Shown here piece after piece: positions 16,398-25,117 of a stretch of DNA of 34,282 bases. Below the pieces are notes generated by a model, which worked only from the letters and a program-made list of their open reading frames with translations, made no database searches and was not told where the DNA came from. Numbering within the stretch: position 1 is the first letter of the stretch; every line of letters begins with the position of its first letter. The position numbers were made by a program, and so were the translations under genes. Source of the DNA: an uncultured Anaerolineales bacterium (GTDB lineage: Bacteria; Chloroflexota; Anaerolineae; Anaerolineales; Villigracilaceae); the NCBI GenBank assembly GCA_949319575.1, contig CASGHD010000018.1, forward strand, positions 1 through 34,282. Reading direction: 5' to 3'.

Positions 16398-16434
16398 AAA
16401 AGAGACAGTCGCCTCGCAGGCGACTGTCTCTTTT
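16398..16434. terminator. Bidirectional intrinsic terminator
   Basis: A perfect 17-bp stem (AAAAGAGACAGTCGCCT with its complement at 16418-16434) has a 3-nt loop. A-rich and T-rich ends on both sides let it serve the ECF operon and, less clearly, the convergent kinase gene. Confidence 0.9.
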
Positions 16435-16454
16435 GAGCGAACTTTTAGGGTTTC

Positions 16455-16551
16455 TACCTACCTGACCGTTTTCAAAATGGGACGCGGGTTTTTCAAAAAA
16501 AAAACAGGCGCATCCGCGTTCGTCTGCGTCCAAAAAAGAAAGTGTCGGGTT
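16455..16551. mobile_element. MITE-like element of the CTACCTACCTGAC family, copy 1
   Basis: CTACCTACCTGACCGTTTT at the left, then GGGACGC, faces GCGTCC and AAAGTGTCGGGTT at the right. This is the same outline as the better-preserved element at 28230-28370. The right end runs to within a few bases of the kinase stop codon at 16552. GGGTTT occurs on both sides but I cannot call it a duplication with confidence. Confidence 0.6.
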
Positions 16552-18891
16552 TTATCTCATCGGCAGGCTGAAATAAAAAGTGGAGCCTTGCCCAACTGCG
16601 CTCTCGATCCAAATTCTGCCCGCGTGGATTTCGATAATCCGCTTGACGAGCGCCAGCCCGACCCCCGTCCCTTCCGAATCTGCATCGAGTTTGTTGAAGA
16701 GCCCAAAAATGCGTTCGTGGTATTCGGGCGCAACGCCAATGCCGTTATCTTTGACGTATAAGACCGCTTTCCCGTTTTCTTCGCCGCTATAGCCGATCTC
16801 GATCTGCGGGTTGGGTTGGTCGCCCATGTATTTGGCGGCGTTATCGAGCAGGTTTTGCAGAACCTCCATCAGGCGTTGACGATCTCCATGGACTGTGGGC
16901 AGGTTGGGCTGGGTATGAACCGAGACGCGGCGCGATTCCAACTGTCCATGCACGATGTCCAGCGCGTCTTGCGCGATATCCGCAAAGGGGACATCTTCCG
17001 CCGCGTTCATCACGCGCCCAATGCGCGAAAGTTCGAGCAGCTCAGTGAGGAGCGCGTGCATTTTATCGGTTGCCGCTTGAATGCGCCGGGTATCCTGCTG
17101 TAATCGCTCCAGGTTGCCGGAGCGCGCGTCCTCTTCGATGTAACCCAGGTAGCCGTTGATGGTTACCAATGGAGATTTGAGATCGTGCGATACGGTATAG
17201 ACGAAGCGCGTCAATTCGGCATTTTTACTTTCGAGTTCCACGATCAAGCGCGCCTGCTCCGCTTCGGCATGTTTGCGCTCGGTAATGTCCATGGTCAACA
17301 GCGTCAAGCCGACCACCTTCCCATCTGCAAAGATAGGGCTGACGTTGGTGGAATACCATGTCAGGAGACCGCGCGCGCCGGGTCCCTGTAATTCAAAGGA
17401 CTCGGCTTTTTTATTTTCGATCACGCTCCTGAACGTCCGTTTCACCATGCCCTGGAATTCGGGCGGTATGAAATTATGAATGCTTGAGCCCAGTACCTGC
17501 TCCAGGGTGAAGCCTTCCGCCGTGTGATTCATGAATTGGAGTTTCTCATCGAGGTCGATCGTCATGATGATGATCTCGCGGTTTTCGACCAGCGAGCGGT
17601 ATTTTTCCTCGCTGGCAATGATGTTTTCCACTGCCTGTTTGCGCTTGGTGATATCTTCCACGGTACCTTCATAGTACAGAATATTGCCATCGACATCGCG
17701 GACCGCCTGGAGATTCATGGATGTCCAGAATGTCGATCGGTCTTTGCGATAATTGAGTATTTCAAAGGCGGCGACCTGTTCTCCAGCCATCACGCAGCGT
17801 TCAAGCTCATCCCTTTGGCGCGATGCCACATTCAGTTGGGAGGGGATATCGGTTACTTCGCGGATCATAGCCCCCGGCGATTCATAGCCGTACATGCGCG
17901 CCATAGCGGGGTTAACCTTGATGAAGCGACCATTGGGCGCGCTTTGAAAAATACCGTCTATGGCATTCTCAAAGATGGCGCGGTATTTTTCCTCGCTTTC
18001 GCGCAGGGCAGATTCCGCATGCCTGCGTTCTGTCACAATGCTCCCGGTGAACAACCCAGCCAGCGTGGCGGCAAGCAGAAAGAATTGCGCCTCGATAATG
18101 AGTTCCGGTTCCATTAGTACCCCCGGAGACAACACAAGAACGCCCGCAGTCATAACCAGAGACGCCCATGCCGCGCCGGCAATACCGCCGATTAAAGCCG
18201 CCCATAGAATCGGCAGGAGCGCCACGTACAGGCGCGATACAGAGATGATGTCTTTTGTGGAAAACGCGATCAGGATGGCGAAAGGTATGCTTGCGAAAAT
18301 CAGCGCGGTCTGAATTTTCGCCCGATAATCCTGCAAGAACTCGCGCGCGGACCATCCCTGATGCCACAGGAGAATAACCGGCGCCAGCGTAAGGTAGGGA
18401 ATAACGTTGGATATCCACCAGCCCGTGGCGATTGTGCCGAACGCCTCCCACTCGGCGAGCCCGGTCAGCGCGTAAACGGAGGCGGCGATCAGGCATTCGA
18501 CCAGGACGGCGAAACATAAGACAAAGGAAAACGATGCCACATCCCGCACGGTATGCAGGCGAATCGCGGCGGGGGAAAATTTTCTCAACAGGACGAGCGC
18601 AATGGCGGGCGAGGTCATGGACGCGAGTCCGATGCCAACTACTGCGATGAAAGGGATATCGGGGGAATGAAGCGTGACGAGCACTGAAAAGACAGGGTTG
18701 ATAAAAGCCAGCGGCAATGCCCGCCAGCCCAGCAGGAGGATTGCCGCCAGATACAAGCCGGCAGGAGGGTAACAGATGGCGAGTCCTGTTTGAAGTACGA
18801 ATGCCCCGCTTGCCAAATCCAAAAGCACGGCGAGCGCGGCGTACGCGCCGACGTACAGGATTTGTTTTCGATGCTTATGGAACCATTCCAT
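16552..18891 (-). CDS. MASE1-like, dual-PAS membrane sensor histidine kinase
   Basis: The first ~285 of 779 residues form about eight membrane helices and resemble the MASE1 sensory domain (YPPAGLYLAAILLLGWRALPLAF near 41-63, GWWISNVIPYL near 157). Two PAS domains follow, at ~300-418 (AIFENAIDGIFQSAPNGRF) and ~428-540 (SLVENREIIIMTIDLDEKLQF). The phosphoacceptor helix has VSHDLKSPL with His569. The ATPase domain has NLLDNAAKYMGDQ, DNGIGV and GTGVGLALVKRII. The ATG at 18891 follows AAGAGAT. The kinase core is closely related to that of the PAS-GAF kinase, down to LVTINGYLGY and SRIGRVMN, which suggests recent duplication with sensor-domain exchange. No response regulator is adjacent; cytoplasmic output is unknown. 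Confidence 0.88.
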   Translation of the reverse strand: MEWFHKHRKQILYVGAYAALAVLLDLASGAFVLQTGLAICYPPAGLYLAAILLLGWRALPLAFINPVFSVLVTLHSPDIPFIAVVGIGLASMTSPAIALVLLRKFSPAAIRLHTVRDVASFSFVLCFAVLVECLIAASVYALTGLAEWEAFGTIATGWWISNVIPYLTLAPVILLWHQGWSAREFLQDYRAKIQTALIFASIPFAILIAFSTKDIISVSRLYVALLPILWAALIGGIAGAAWASLVMTAGVLVLSPGVLMEPELIIEAQFFLLAATLAGLFTGSIVTERRHAESALRESEEKYRAIFENAIDGIFQSAPNGRFIKVNPAMARMYGYESPGAMIREVTDIPSQLNVASRQRDELERCVMAGEQVAAFEILNYRKDRSTFWTSMNLQAVRDVDGNILYYEGTVEDITKRKQAVENIIASEEKYRSLVENREIIIMTIDLDEKLQFMNHTAEGFTLEQVLGSSIHNFIPPEFQGMVKRTFRSVIENKKAESFELQGPGARGLLTWYSTNVSPIFADGKVVGLTLLTMDITERKHAEAEQARLIVELESKNAELTRFVYTVSHDLKSPLVTINGYLGYIEEDARSGNLERLQQDTRRIQAATDKMHALLTELLELSRIGRVMNAAEDVPFADIAQDALDIVHGQLESRRVSVHTQPNLPTVHGDRQRLMEVLQNLLDNAAKYMGDQPNPQIEIGYSGEENGKAVLYVKDNGIGVAPEYHERIFGLFNKLDADSEGTGVGLALVKRIIEIHAGRIWIESAVGQGSTFYFSLPMR

Positions 18892-18988
18892 TTCGTATCT
18901 CTTGGGTCAGCAATCAGCGATCTTGATCTGTGGGTAAAAAAAGGCGCGTAATTTACAGGCTTGCTCGTCTGTTTGATGAATAGGCATT

Positions 18989-19001
18989 ATCAGAAATTAT
19001 T
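18989..19001. promoter_or_regulatory. Motif shared by the upstream regions of both kinase genes, copy 2
   Basis: ATCAGAAATTATT here is identical to 14948-14960. Flanking bases are partly shared (TAGGCATT versus TAGACGCC). It lies about 98 bp upstream of the kinase start at 18891. Confidence 0.35.
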
Positions 19002-19002
19002 G

Positions 19003-19077
19003 TTGGACGCGGATAAACACTGACTGCGAAGCGCGCGAATTTTTTTCTTCTCTGATCCGCGCACATCCGCGTCTGAT
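19003..19077. repeat. GGACGC-type palindromic repeat
   Basis: GGACGCGGATAAACA near the left pairs imperfectly with the CGCACATCCGCGTCT at the right, with a T-rich centre. It belongs to the same group as the interiors of the elements at 12809, 16455 and 28230. It is part of the 18892-19351 gap, in which I see no gene. Confidence 0.55.
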
Positions 19078-19160
19078 AAAAGGATGTTGGCTTATTACCG
19101 ATACCGTCTAATATATTGTACACGATGCAAGATGAGTCCTTGTCGTTTTCGGCTCTCTGG

Positions 19161-19249
19161 GAATTGCCGTGATTGTTACGCCAGCAGTTGCACTGCTGGC
19201 GGGCGGCAGTGCAACTGCCGCCGGAACTGGCGGTTCATCACGGCAACTC
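19161..19249. repeat. Paired palindromes with CAGTTGCACTG core inside a 13-bp inverted repeat
   Basis: GAATTGCCGTGAT at 19161-19173 is mirrored by ATCACGGCAACTC at 19237-19249. Between them lie two near-perfect palindromes, CCAGCAGTTGCACTGCTGG and GGCGGCAGTGCAACTGCCGCC, in opposite orientation, a layout like BIME/REP units. The CAGTTGCACTG core also appears at 2646-2656. Confidence 0.7.
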
Positions 19250-19294
19250 GTAAAGACCCTCGTTTTTTCGATCCAACGTTCTGAAATTAGACCA

Positions 19295-19323
19295 TTGTTC
19301 AATCCAGCCGCCGCAAATATAAT
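19295..19323 (+). promoter_or_regulatory. Promoter of the small membrane protein gene
   Basis: TTGTTC at 19295-19300 and a consensus TATAAT at 19318-19323 are separated by 17 nt. The predicted transcript starts near 19330, after the ATG at 19322. This supports the ATG at 19352 as the true start. Confidence 0.6.
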
Positions 19324-19351
19324 GGAGGAAATTCTACTTGGGATAGGTGTC

Positions 19352-19855
19352 ATGAAATCAAAATTTGCGTGGTGGAAACTGATCGCGGGCTATCTGCTCT
19401 TTGTCCTCTTTCATCAGATCTATGATCTGATGGGCGGCGGAACGCTGGCGGCGATCCTTGGCGAGGGCATTGAGTCGATCTATGCCCACATGAAGATGTA
19501 TTTCTACGCCTACCTGATTGTGAGCGGTATTGATTATTTCCTGCGCCGCAAAGATTTGAAACCCGCTTTCTGGTATTCGCGCATGTTGATCGCGGCCTCC
19601 TTCCCGTGGATGTCTATTGCGATCTGGTTTATCCCCGAAGCCTTGGGGTTGAATCTCGGAAGTTTTGAACTTGTCTACTCGCTGGTGATAACCCTCGTCG
19701 GCTTGCTTTTTGCTTTTAGCCTGGACGACACCTTGGAAAATATCGAGTTCCGCCCCATAGCCAAAACCTTCCTCTGGATCGCTTTTGCCGCCGCGTTGAT
19801 CACGTACGTCGGCTTCTCCTTCCACGTGCCAGATAATTTCTTTATTGCTTCGTAA
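19352..19855 (+). CDS. Small integral membrane protein of unknown function
   Basis: The 167-residue protein has four to five membrane helices (KLIAGYLLFVLFHQIYDLM near 8-26, FYAYLIVSGIDYFL near 50, ASFPWMSIAIWFIPEAL near 80, YSLVITLVGLLFAFSL near 105 and TFLWIAFAAALITYVGF near 135). Short charged loops separate them. I do not recognise the family. The ATG at 19352 is preferred over in-frame starts at 19169 and 19322, because the promoter TATAAT overlaps the latter and GGATAGGTG precedes the former. The gene stands alone with its own promoter and terminator. No catalytic motif is evident. Confidence 0.7.
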   Translation: MKSKFAWWKLIAGYLLFVLFHQIYDLMGGGTLAAILGEGIESIYAHMKMYFYAYLIVSGIDYFLRRKDLKPAFWYSRMLIAASFPWMSIAIWFIPEALGLNLGSFELVYSLVITLVGLLFAFSLDDTLENIEFRPIAKTFLWIAFAAALITYVGFSFHVPDNFFIAS

Positions 19856-19875
19856 TCTATTTTCGTCCGCAACTT

Positions 19876-19909
19876 AAAAGGGACAGCGCCATATGGCGCT
19901 GTCCCTTTT
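19876..19909. terminator. Intrinsic terminator
   Basis: A perfect 15-bp stem (AAAAGGGACAGCGCC with GGCGCTGTCCCTTTT) around a 4-nt ATAT loop ends in TTTTG. It isolates the membrane protein gene from the operon that follows. Confidence 0.9.
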
Positions 19910-19920
19910 GTTTATCTTCC

Positions 19921-19961
19921 TTGACCATACAATATATATGTATATAATATACATATATATT
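19921..19961 (+). promoter_or_regulatory. Promoter with overlapping 31-nt palindromic operator of the SRPBCC-EVE-MarR operon
   Basis: TTGACC at 19921-19926 and TATAAT at 19943-19948, 16 nt apart, form a strong promoter. The -10 lies in the centre of a perfect palindrome, 15-bp arms (AATATATATGTATAT and its complement) around a single A, at 19931-19961. A MarR-family regulator is encoded at the end of the operon, and MarR proteins usually bind AT-rich palindromes overlapping their own promoters (established), so auto-repression is likely (inference). Confidence 0.7.
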
Positions 19962-19975
19962 ACAAGGAGAGAATA

Positions 19976-20395
19976 ATGTGGTCTGCTGAATATACAATTG
20001 TGACGGATGCCTCAAAAGAGGCGGTTTGGAAGGTTTGGGCGGATGTGGAAAATTGGAAGCAGTGGGATGAAAGTGTGGAATGGTGTCGGTTGGAGGGCGA
20101 GTTCAAAACAGGAGCCAGCCACATTTTGAAACCCAATAATGGACCTGAGGTGAAATCAACAATCATGGATTGTGAGCCATTGAAAAGATTCACCGCTGTA
20201 ACCCACCTTCCGCTTGCAAAAATGGAGTTTGTCCATGAGTTGAGAGAGGATAAAGATGGACTGCATGTAACCCACCGCGTAGTGATTTCGGGTTTCCTCG
20301 GTTTTCTATTCGCGCAGGTGATCGGAAAGAACACCGCCAGAGATTTTCCAAAAACACTTGGCAATCTGGTGCGGGTCGCAAAGGAATTAAAATAG
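19976..20395 (+). CDS. SRPBCC-family protein
   Basis: The 139-residue protein shows the START/Bet v1-like pattern typical of the polyketide-cyclase/SRPBCC group. It opens with MWSAEYTIVTDASKEAVWKVWADVENWKQWD (positions 19976-20068). Strands such as GEFKTGASHILKP, KRFTAVTHLPLAKMEFVHELR and HVTHRVVISG follow, then a C-terminal helix, DFPKTLGNLVRVAKELK. The fold binds hydrophobic ligands; the ligand is unknown. The ATG at 19976 follows AAGGAGAGAATA. It is the first gene after the MarR-type palindromic promoter, so its transcription is probably ligand- or stress-controlled. A 122-bp repeat separates it from the second gene. Confidence 0.85.
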   Translation: MWSAEYTIVTDASKEAVWKVWADVENWKQWDESVEWCRLEGEFKTGASHILKPNNGPEVKSTIMDCEPLKRFTAVTHLPLAKMEFVHELREDKDGLHVTHRVVISGFLGFLFAQVIGKNTARDFPKTLGNLVRVAKELK

Positions 20396-20515
20396 ACCTC
20401 TTGCAAAAGTCATTCTGCCGCTGAGACGCTGAGTCGCAGAGAGTAAAAAATAAGGTTTTCTCAGTGTTCTCTGTGTCTCTGCGGCTGAAGAAATTACAAC
20501 GTATGCAAGAGGTCT
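20394..20515. mobile_element. 122-bp MITE-like element inside the MarR operon
   Basis: AGACCTCTTGCA at 20394-20405 is mirrored exactly by TGCAAGAGGTCT at 20504-20515. An inner hairpin pairs GCCGCTGAGAC with GTCTCTGCGGC-like sequence. The left end overlaps the SRPBCC stop codon (TAG at 20393-20395). The right end places AAGAGGT just before the ATG of the EVE gene. AAT on both sides may be a short target duplication. Confidence 0.75.
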
Positions 20516-20516
20516 A

Positions 20517-20954
20517 ATGAATACATCGCGTTATTGGGTGATTGTGGCGTCTAAAAATCATGTTCTGCGCGGCGTACAGGCTAGGGTCGCGCAAGCCAAT
20601 CACGGCAAAGCCGCGCCGCTCAAACGAATGCGAGTGGCTGATGGAGTTTTGTTCTATTCTCCAAAAGTGGAATTTGAAGGGAATGAAAAATTGCAGGCGT
20701 TTACGGCAATTGCCCATGTGGTTGGCGAAGCGGTCTATCCATTTGATCTGCGTGGGGGATTTATTCCATATCGGCGTGATGTAAAATACCTGCCATGCAA
20801 TGACTTGCCGATACAGCCATTGATCCCTGACCTGACGTTTATCGAGAACAAGTCCAGTTGGGGCTATCTATTTCGCTATGGCTTTTTCGAGATTCCCAAA
20901 GTAGATTTTGATCTCATAGCAAGTCAAATACTAAAGGAGAGAGTACATGCCTGA
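20517..20954 (+). CDS. EVE domain-containing protein (UPF0310-like)
   Basis: The 145-residue protein matches stand-alone EVE proteins along its whole length. It has RYWVIVASKNHVLRGV, then NHGKAAPLKRM, DGVLFYSPK, FTAIAHVVGEAVY, GFIPYRRDVKYLP and a final WGYLFRYGFFEI. EVE domains are related to PUA and YTH folds and are thought to read modified nucleic-acid bases (established for some members). The ribosome-binding site AAGAGGT comes from the end of the palindromic repeat. The gene overlaps the MarR gene by 8 bp, with AGGAGA inside it. Expression is therefore tied to the MarR-type regulator; a link to modified DNA or RNA is inference. Confidence 0.88.
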   Translation: MNTSRYWVIVASKNHVLRGVQARVAQANHGKAAPLKRMRVADGVLFYSPKVEFEGNEKLQAFTAIAHVVGEAVYPFDLRGGFIPYRRDVKYLPCNDLPIQPLIPDLTFIENKSSWGYLFRYGFFEIPKVDFDLIASQILKERVHA

Positions 20955-21405
20955 ACCTGTGTTTCAAGGCGAGACCACCGAAGACAGCCCAGGGTTTTCG
21001 TTGTGGCAGGTTTCCAGTTTGTGGCAGAGGAAGATCAACGCAGGCTTGCGGCAGTTCGATTTAACTCACGCCCAATTTGTCTTGCTGGCTTCCTTATTAT
21101 GGCTGAAAGATGGAGATAAGCCTCTGACTCAAGTGGAGTTGGCTTCTCATGCCCAGATGGATGCCATGATGGCTTCAAATGTTCTGCGGACTCTGGAAAC
21201 GAAAGGATTGGTGACGCGCACCCCACATCCAGTAGATACAAGAGCAAAATCTCTCGCGCTGACGACCAAAGGGAAGAAACTTGCCGAGCAGGCTGTGCCA
21301 GTGGTCGAAGATATAGATCGCACCTTTTTTATCCCGCTTGGGAGCAGTTCAGATAAGTTCAACCAATATTTATTGAAACTTATCGAATCGAACAAGGTGG
21401 AGTAA
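20947..21405 (+). CDS. MarR-family transcriptional regulator
   Basis: This 152-residue protein has a winged helix-turn-helix typical of MarR. It includes FDLTHAQFVLLASLLWL near residue 38 and TQVELASHAQMDAMMASNVLRTLETKGLVTRTPHPVDTRAKSLALT (positions 21127-21264), the recognition helix and wing. The C-terminal helix gives the dimer. It overlaps the EVE gene by 8 bp and starts at an ATG after AGGAGAGAGTAC. As the last gene of the operon it most likely binds the 31-nt palindrome at 19931-19961 and represses the operon until a small ligand is present (inference). The ligand is unknown; an SRPBCC protein is a candidate partner. Confidence 0.9.
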   Translation: MPEPVFQGETTEDSPGFSLWQVSSLWQRKINAGLRQFDLTHAQFVLLASLLWLKDGDKPLTQVELASHAQMDAMMASNVLRTLETKGLVTRTPHPVDTRAKSLALTTKGKKLAEQAVPVVEDIDRTFFIPLGSSSDKFNQYLLKLIESNKVE

Positions 21406-21424
21406 TCAAAGAGCAGTTGCCACT

Positions 21425-21474
21425 CATGTCATTGCGAGCGGTTGTTGCGAAGCAATCTCCCACACGACGACATG
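21425..21474. repeat. TCATTGCGAG-type repeat, copy 2 (shortened)
   Basis: CATGTCATTGCGAG starts the element, GAAGCAATCTC follows, and CACGACGACATG ends it. The central part present in the other copies has been lost. It lies directly downstream of the duplicated ettA fragment, just as copy 3 lies downstream of ettA. Confidence 0.75.
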
Positions 21475-21482
21475 AATCTTAT

Positions 21483-21575
21483 CTATCTCTTCAACATCCT
21501 ATATTTCACTCGATGCGGAGTTAGGTCTTTGCTGAATTTCTCTTGCATCATGGTTTCGTAATCAGACCACTTGCC
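21483..21575 (-). pseudogene. Duplicated 3'-terminal fragment of ettA
   Basis: Read on the minus strand, 30 codons and a stop encode GKWSDYETMMQEKFSKDLTP and HRVKYRMLKR. This differs from the C-terminus of the intact ettA at only four positions. There is no start codon and homology ends at about 21575, where a different gene follows. It is a non-functional relic of a duplication. Confidence 0.85.
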
Positions 21576-21588
21576 GTCAGCGCTTTGT

Positions 21589-22086
21589 CTATTCGTTGAG
21601 GACAGCCATCTTTGTTTGCGGGTCAAACTTTACGTTGACGGTTTTGGCTGTCACGCGGAAGTAACTGGCGCGTTCACGATGAAGGAGTTCTTTCATGCGG
21701 GTGGCGACGGTCTCCCCCTTGTAGTTTATTTTCAGATCGAAAGTGACATGTCTATAGGTGGAGTTATTCATGGTGTTGGGTGAATCCGCTTTGACGATGT
21801 TTGCAGTCACAGCCTCGCCGCGTGTTTTGGCGCGTTGACGCATCCAATGAAATGACGCGCTGGCGGCAAGCTGCAATGCAATGGAAGCGGCGAACATCCC
21901 AAGGGTCAACAAGCCGAAACCGCTGAACAAGGCTCCGCTCGAAAAGAGGGAACGGATAATCGTTTCTGGGTCTTCGAAATTAATTTGCCCCGCTGGCAGG
22001 CTGAAAAACATGAGGCAAAATGGAATCCACATGACCAGCAGGGCAAGGAAGCCGAACGTTCTTAATATGTTTGGGAGCCTGTACAT
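21589..22086 (-). CDS. Two-helix membrane protein, DUF3592-like
   Basis: The 165-residue protein starts at the ATG at 22086, with GGAGG seven bases upstream. Two membrane helices (LRTFGFLALLVMWIPFCLMFF near 8-28 and FGLLTLGMFAASIALQLAASA near 57-77) are followed by a soluble region. That region has VTANIVKADSPNTMNNSTYRHVTFDLKINYKGETVATRMK and ...YFRVTAKTVNVKFDPQ, the layout of DUF3592-type proteins. The function of that group is not established. It lies between the two copies of the ettA 3' end, which suggests a local rearrangement. Confidence 0.65.
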   Translation of the reverse strand: MYRLPNILRTFGFLALLVMWIPFCLMFFSLPAGQINFEDPETIIRSLFSSGALFSGFGLLTLGMFAASIALQLAASASFHWMRQRAKTRGEAVTANIVKADSPNTMNNSTYRHVTFDLKINYKGETVATRMKELLHRERASYFRVTAKTVNVKFDPQTKMAVLNE

Positions 22087-22125
22087 GGTAACCTCCAGAG
22101 TTTCGTAATCGGATTAGTTGCCTGG

Positions 22126-22214
22126 CATGTCATTGCGAGCGCTAGCGAAGCAATCCCCAATTCGACGAGGGGATTGCTTCGGGCGGAGAGCAAGTGCGCC
22201 CTCGCAACGACATG
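22126..22214. repeat. TCATTGCGAG-type palindromic repeat, copy 3
   Basis: CATGTCATTGCGAG at 22126-22139 faces CTCGCAACGACATG at 22201-22214. GAAGCAATCCCC and GGGGATTGCTTC pair inside. It fills the gap after ettA. Confidence 0.85.
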
Positions 22215-22221
22215 TTCTTAT

Positions 22222-23913
<1,692 letters not shown>

Positions 23914-24202
23914 GGTAATTGGTAAATAGTAATTGGAGGATTTGAGAATTAGAGAATTGGAGACGGGGCGTATTGTATCAGAGAGTGAGGAAGGGTGAAT
24001 GATGAAGGCTTGCATCGAGCAAAGTCGAGATGATGAAGGATGAGTTTGTTGGACGCAGAAAAACTCTGAATACGCTGATTGGTTTATCTGGATGATGATA
24101 AAACGCTTCGGACTACCCTTCGATACGGCTCAGTACAGGCGGGGGAGGTTGATTCGGTTTCGAGGGGCATTGTTCCAGCCTGTTAGCCCGCACGGGGATG
24201 AA
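23914..24202. other. Gene-free spacer with simple-sequence and GGACGC-type repeats
   Basis: 23944-23960 reads GAGAATTAGAGAATTGG, close to coding DNA in the sulfotransferase. A partial GGACGCAG repeat (24052-24085) and a degraded CTTCGAYACGGCTCAG-like repeat (~24117-24145) follow. I see no gene. Confidence 0.5.
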
Positions 24203-25117
24203 TCATTTCCAGCCTTTTTGCGGTTTCCATTTGTGAGTTGACTTTGTTTGATTGAACGCTGACTGCACAGGGTGTTCGAGAAATATCCAGATTGCTTCGA
24301 GGACAGATTCAAAATCTTCAACCTGTGTGTTATCCAGTCCCGATTTGTTCAGGAAATTTTTCCAACGGGTTTGATTTTCGTGGGCGAAATCAGCGGAGAG
24401 TGACGAAGGTCTTTCGTCTGGAATCTCTGTGTCTCTATTGTTGAACGTCGCTTCGATGGCTTTTTGCAACGATGTGCCGTTAAACTCAAAGGTATCTGAA
24501 ATCAGCCAGAGATCGTAATAATCCTTCATGCGGCTGTTCAAGTCGCCGTGACGGATCATGGCGTGGAATTTTTCGGCAACCACCGATTCTTTGGGATAGC
24601 CCTTCATGCGGATCGTTTTCAAGTCGGACAAAATGTTTGGATATTCGATAGATTCGGCTTTCGATGCCAGTTCATCCGAAAAGCCGATGTCAATTTGAAT
24701 GGGGATGCGGGTACGCTCCAGCAGGGCAATCAACTTTACACGAATGCCTTGATAATCAGCGTCAATTTGGGTTTCCTCCACCGAAAGGGACTGAGAATCA
24801 AAAACGAGACCATCCTCAGGCGCGGATATTTCGATCACTTCGTCCATAATTTTCAAAAGCGTTGCACGGTCCCCCGAAACATAGCCGCGAAAGTCAATAT
24901 CCCGCGTGGCGCGGCGTAGGGGCAAATCCCAGACGTAAAATAGCAAGCCGCCTTTGAGAATGAATTTGTCGGCGTATTTTGTTTTCGAGAGCCGATACAG
25001 GAATCTCTCCATGGCGAAATATTGGAGGACTTCTGCAAAGGGGCGATTCAGTTGTTCGGTCTGATTCCGCAAGCGGGTCAGAATGGAGGCGGGGATATTC
25101 TTGAGGGTCTCTGTCAT
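24203..25117 (-). CDS. AbiEii-type toxin (nucleotidyltransferase)
   Basis: The 304-residue protein belongs to the AbiEii/AbiGii toxin family of type IV abortive-infection systems. It has FILKGGLLFYVWDLPLRRATRDIDFRG near residues 52-79, the GG...RxTxDIDF catalytic motif of these nucleotidyltransferases. IQIDIGFSD (~140) and VVAEKFHAMIRHGDLNSRMKDYYDLW (~180-205) supply the next conserved residues (K in AEKF and DYYDL). Related enzymes modify tRNA or bind GTP (established for AbiEii relatives). The ATG overlaps the antitoxin stop by 4 nt (ATGA), so the two are translationally coupled. Confidence 0.9.
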   Translation of the reverse strand: MTETLKNIPASILTRLRNQTEQLNRPFAEVLQYFAMERFLYRLSKTKYADKFILKGGLLFYVWDLPLRRATRDIDFRGYVSGDRATLLKIMDEVIEISAPEDGLVFDSQSLSVEETQIDADYQGIRVKLIALLERTRIPIQIDIGFSDELASKAESIEYPNILSDLKTIRMKGYPKESVVAEKFHAMIRHGDLNSRMKDYYDLWLISDTFEFNGTSLQKAIEATFNNRDTEIPDERPSSLSADFAHENQTRWKNFLNKSGLDNTQVEDFESVLEAIWIFLEHPVQSAFNQTKSTHKWKPQKGWK

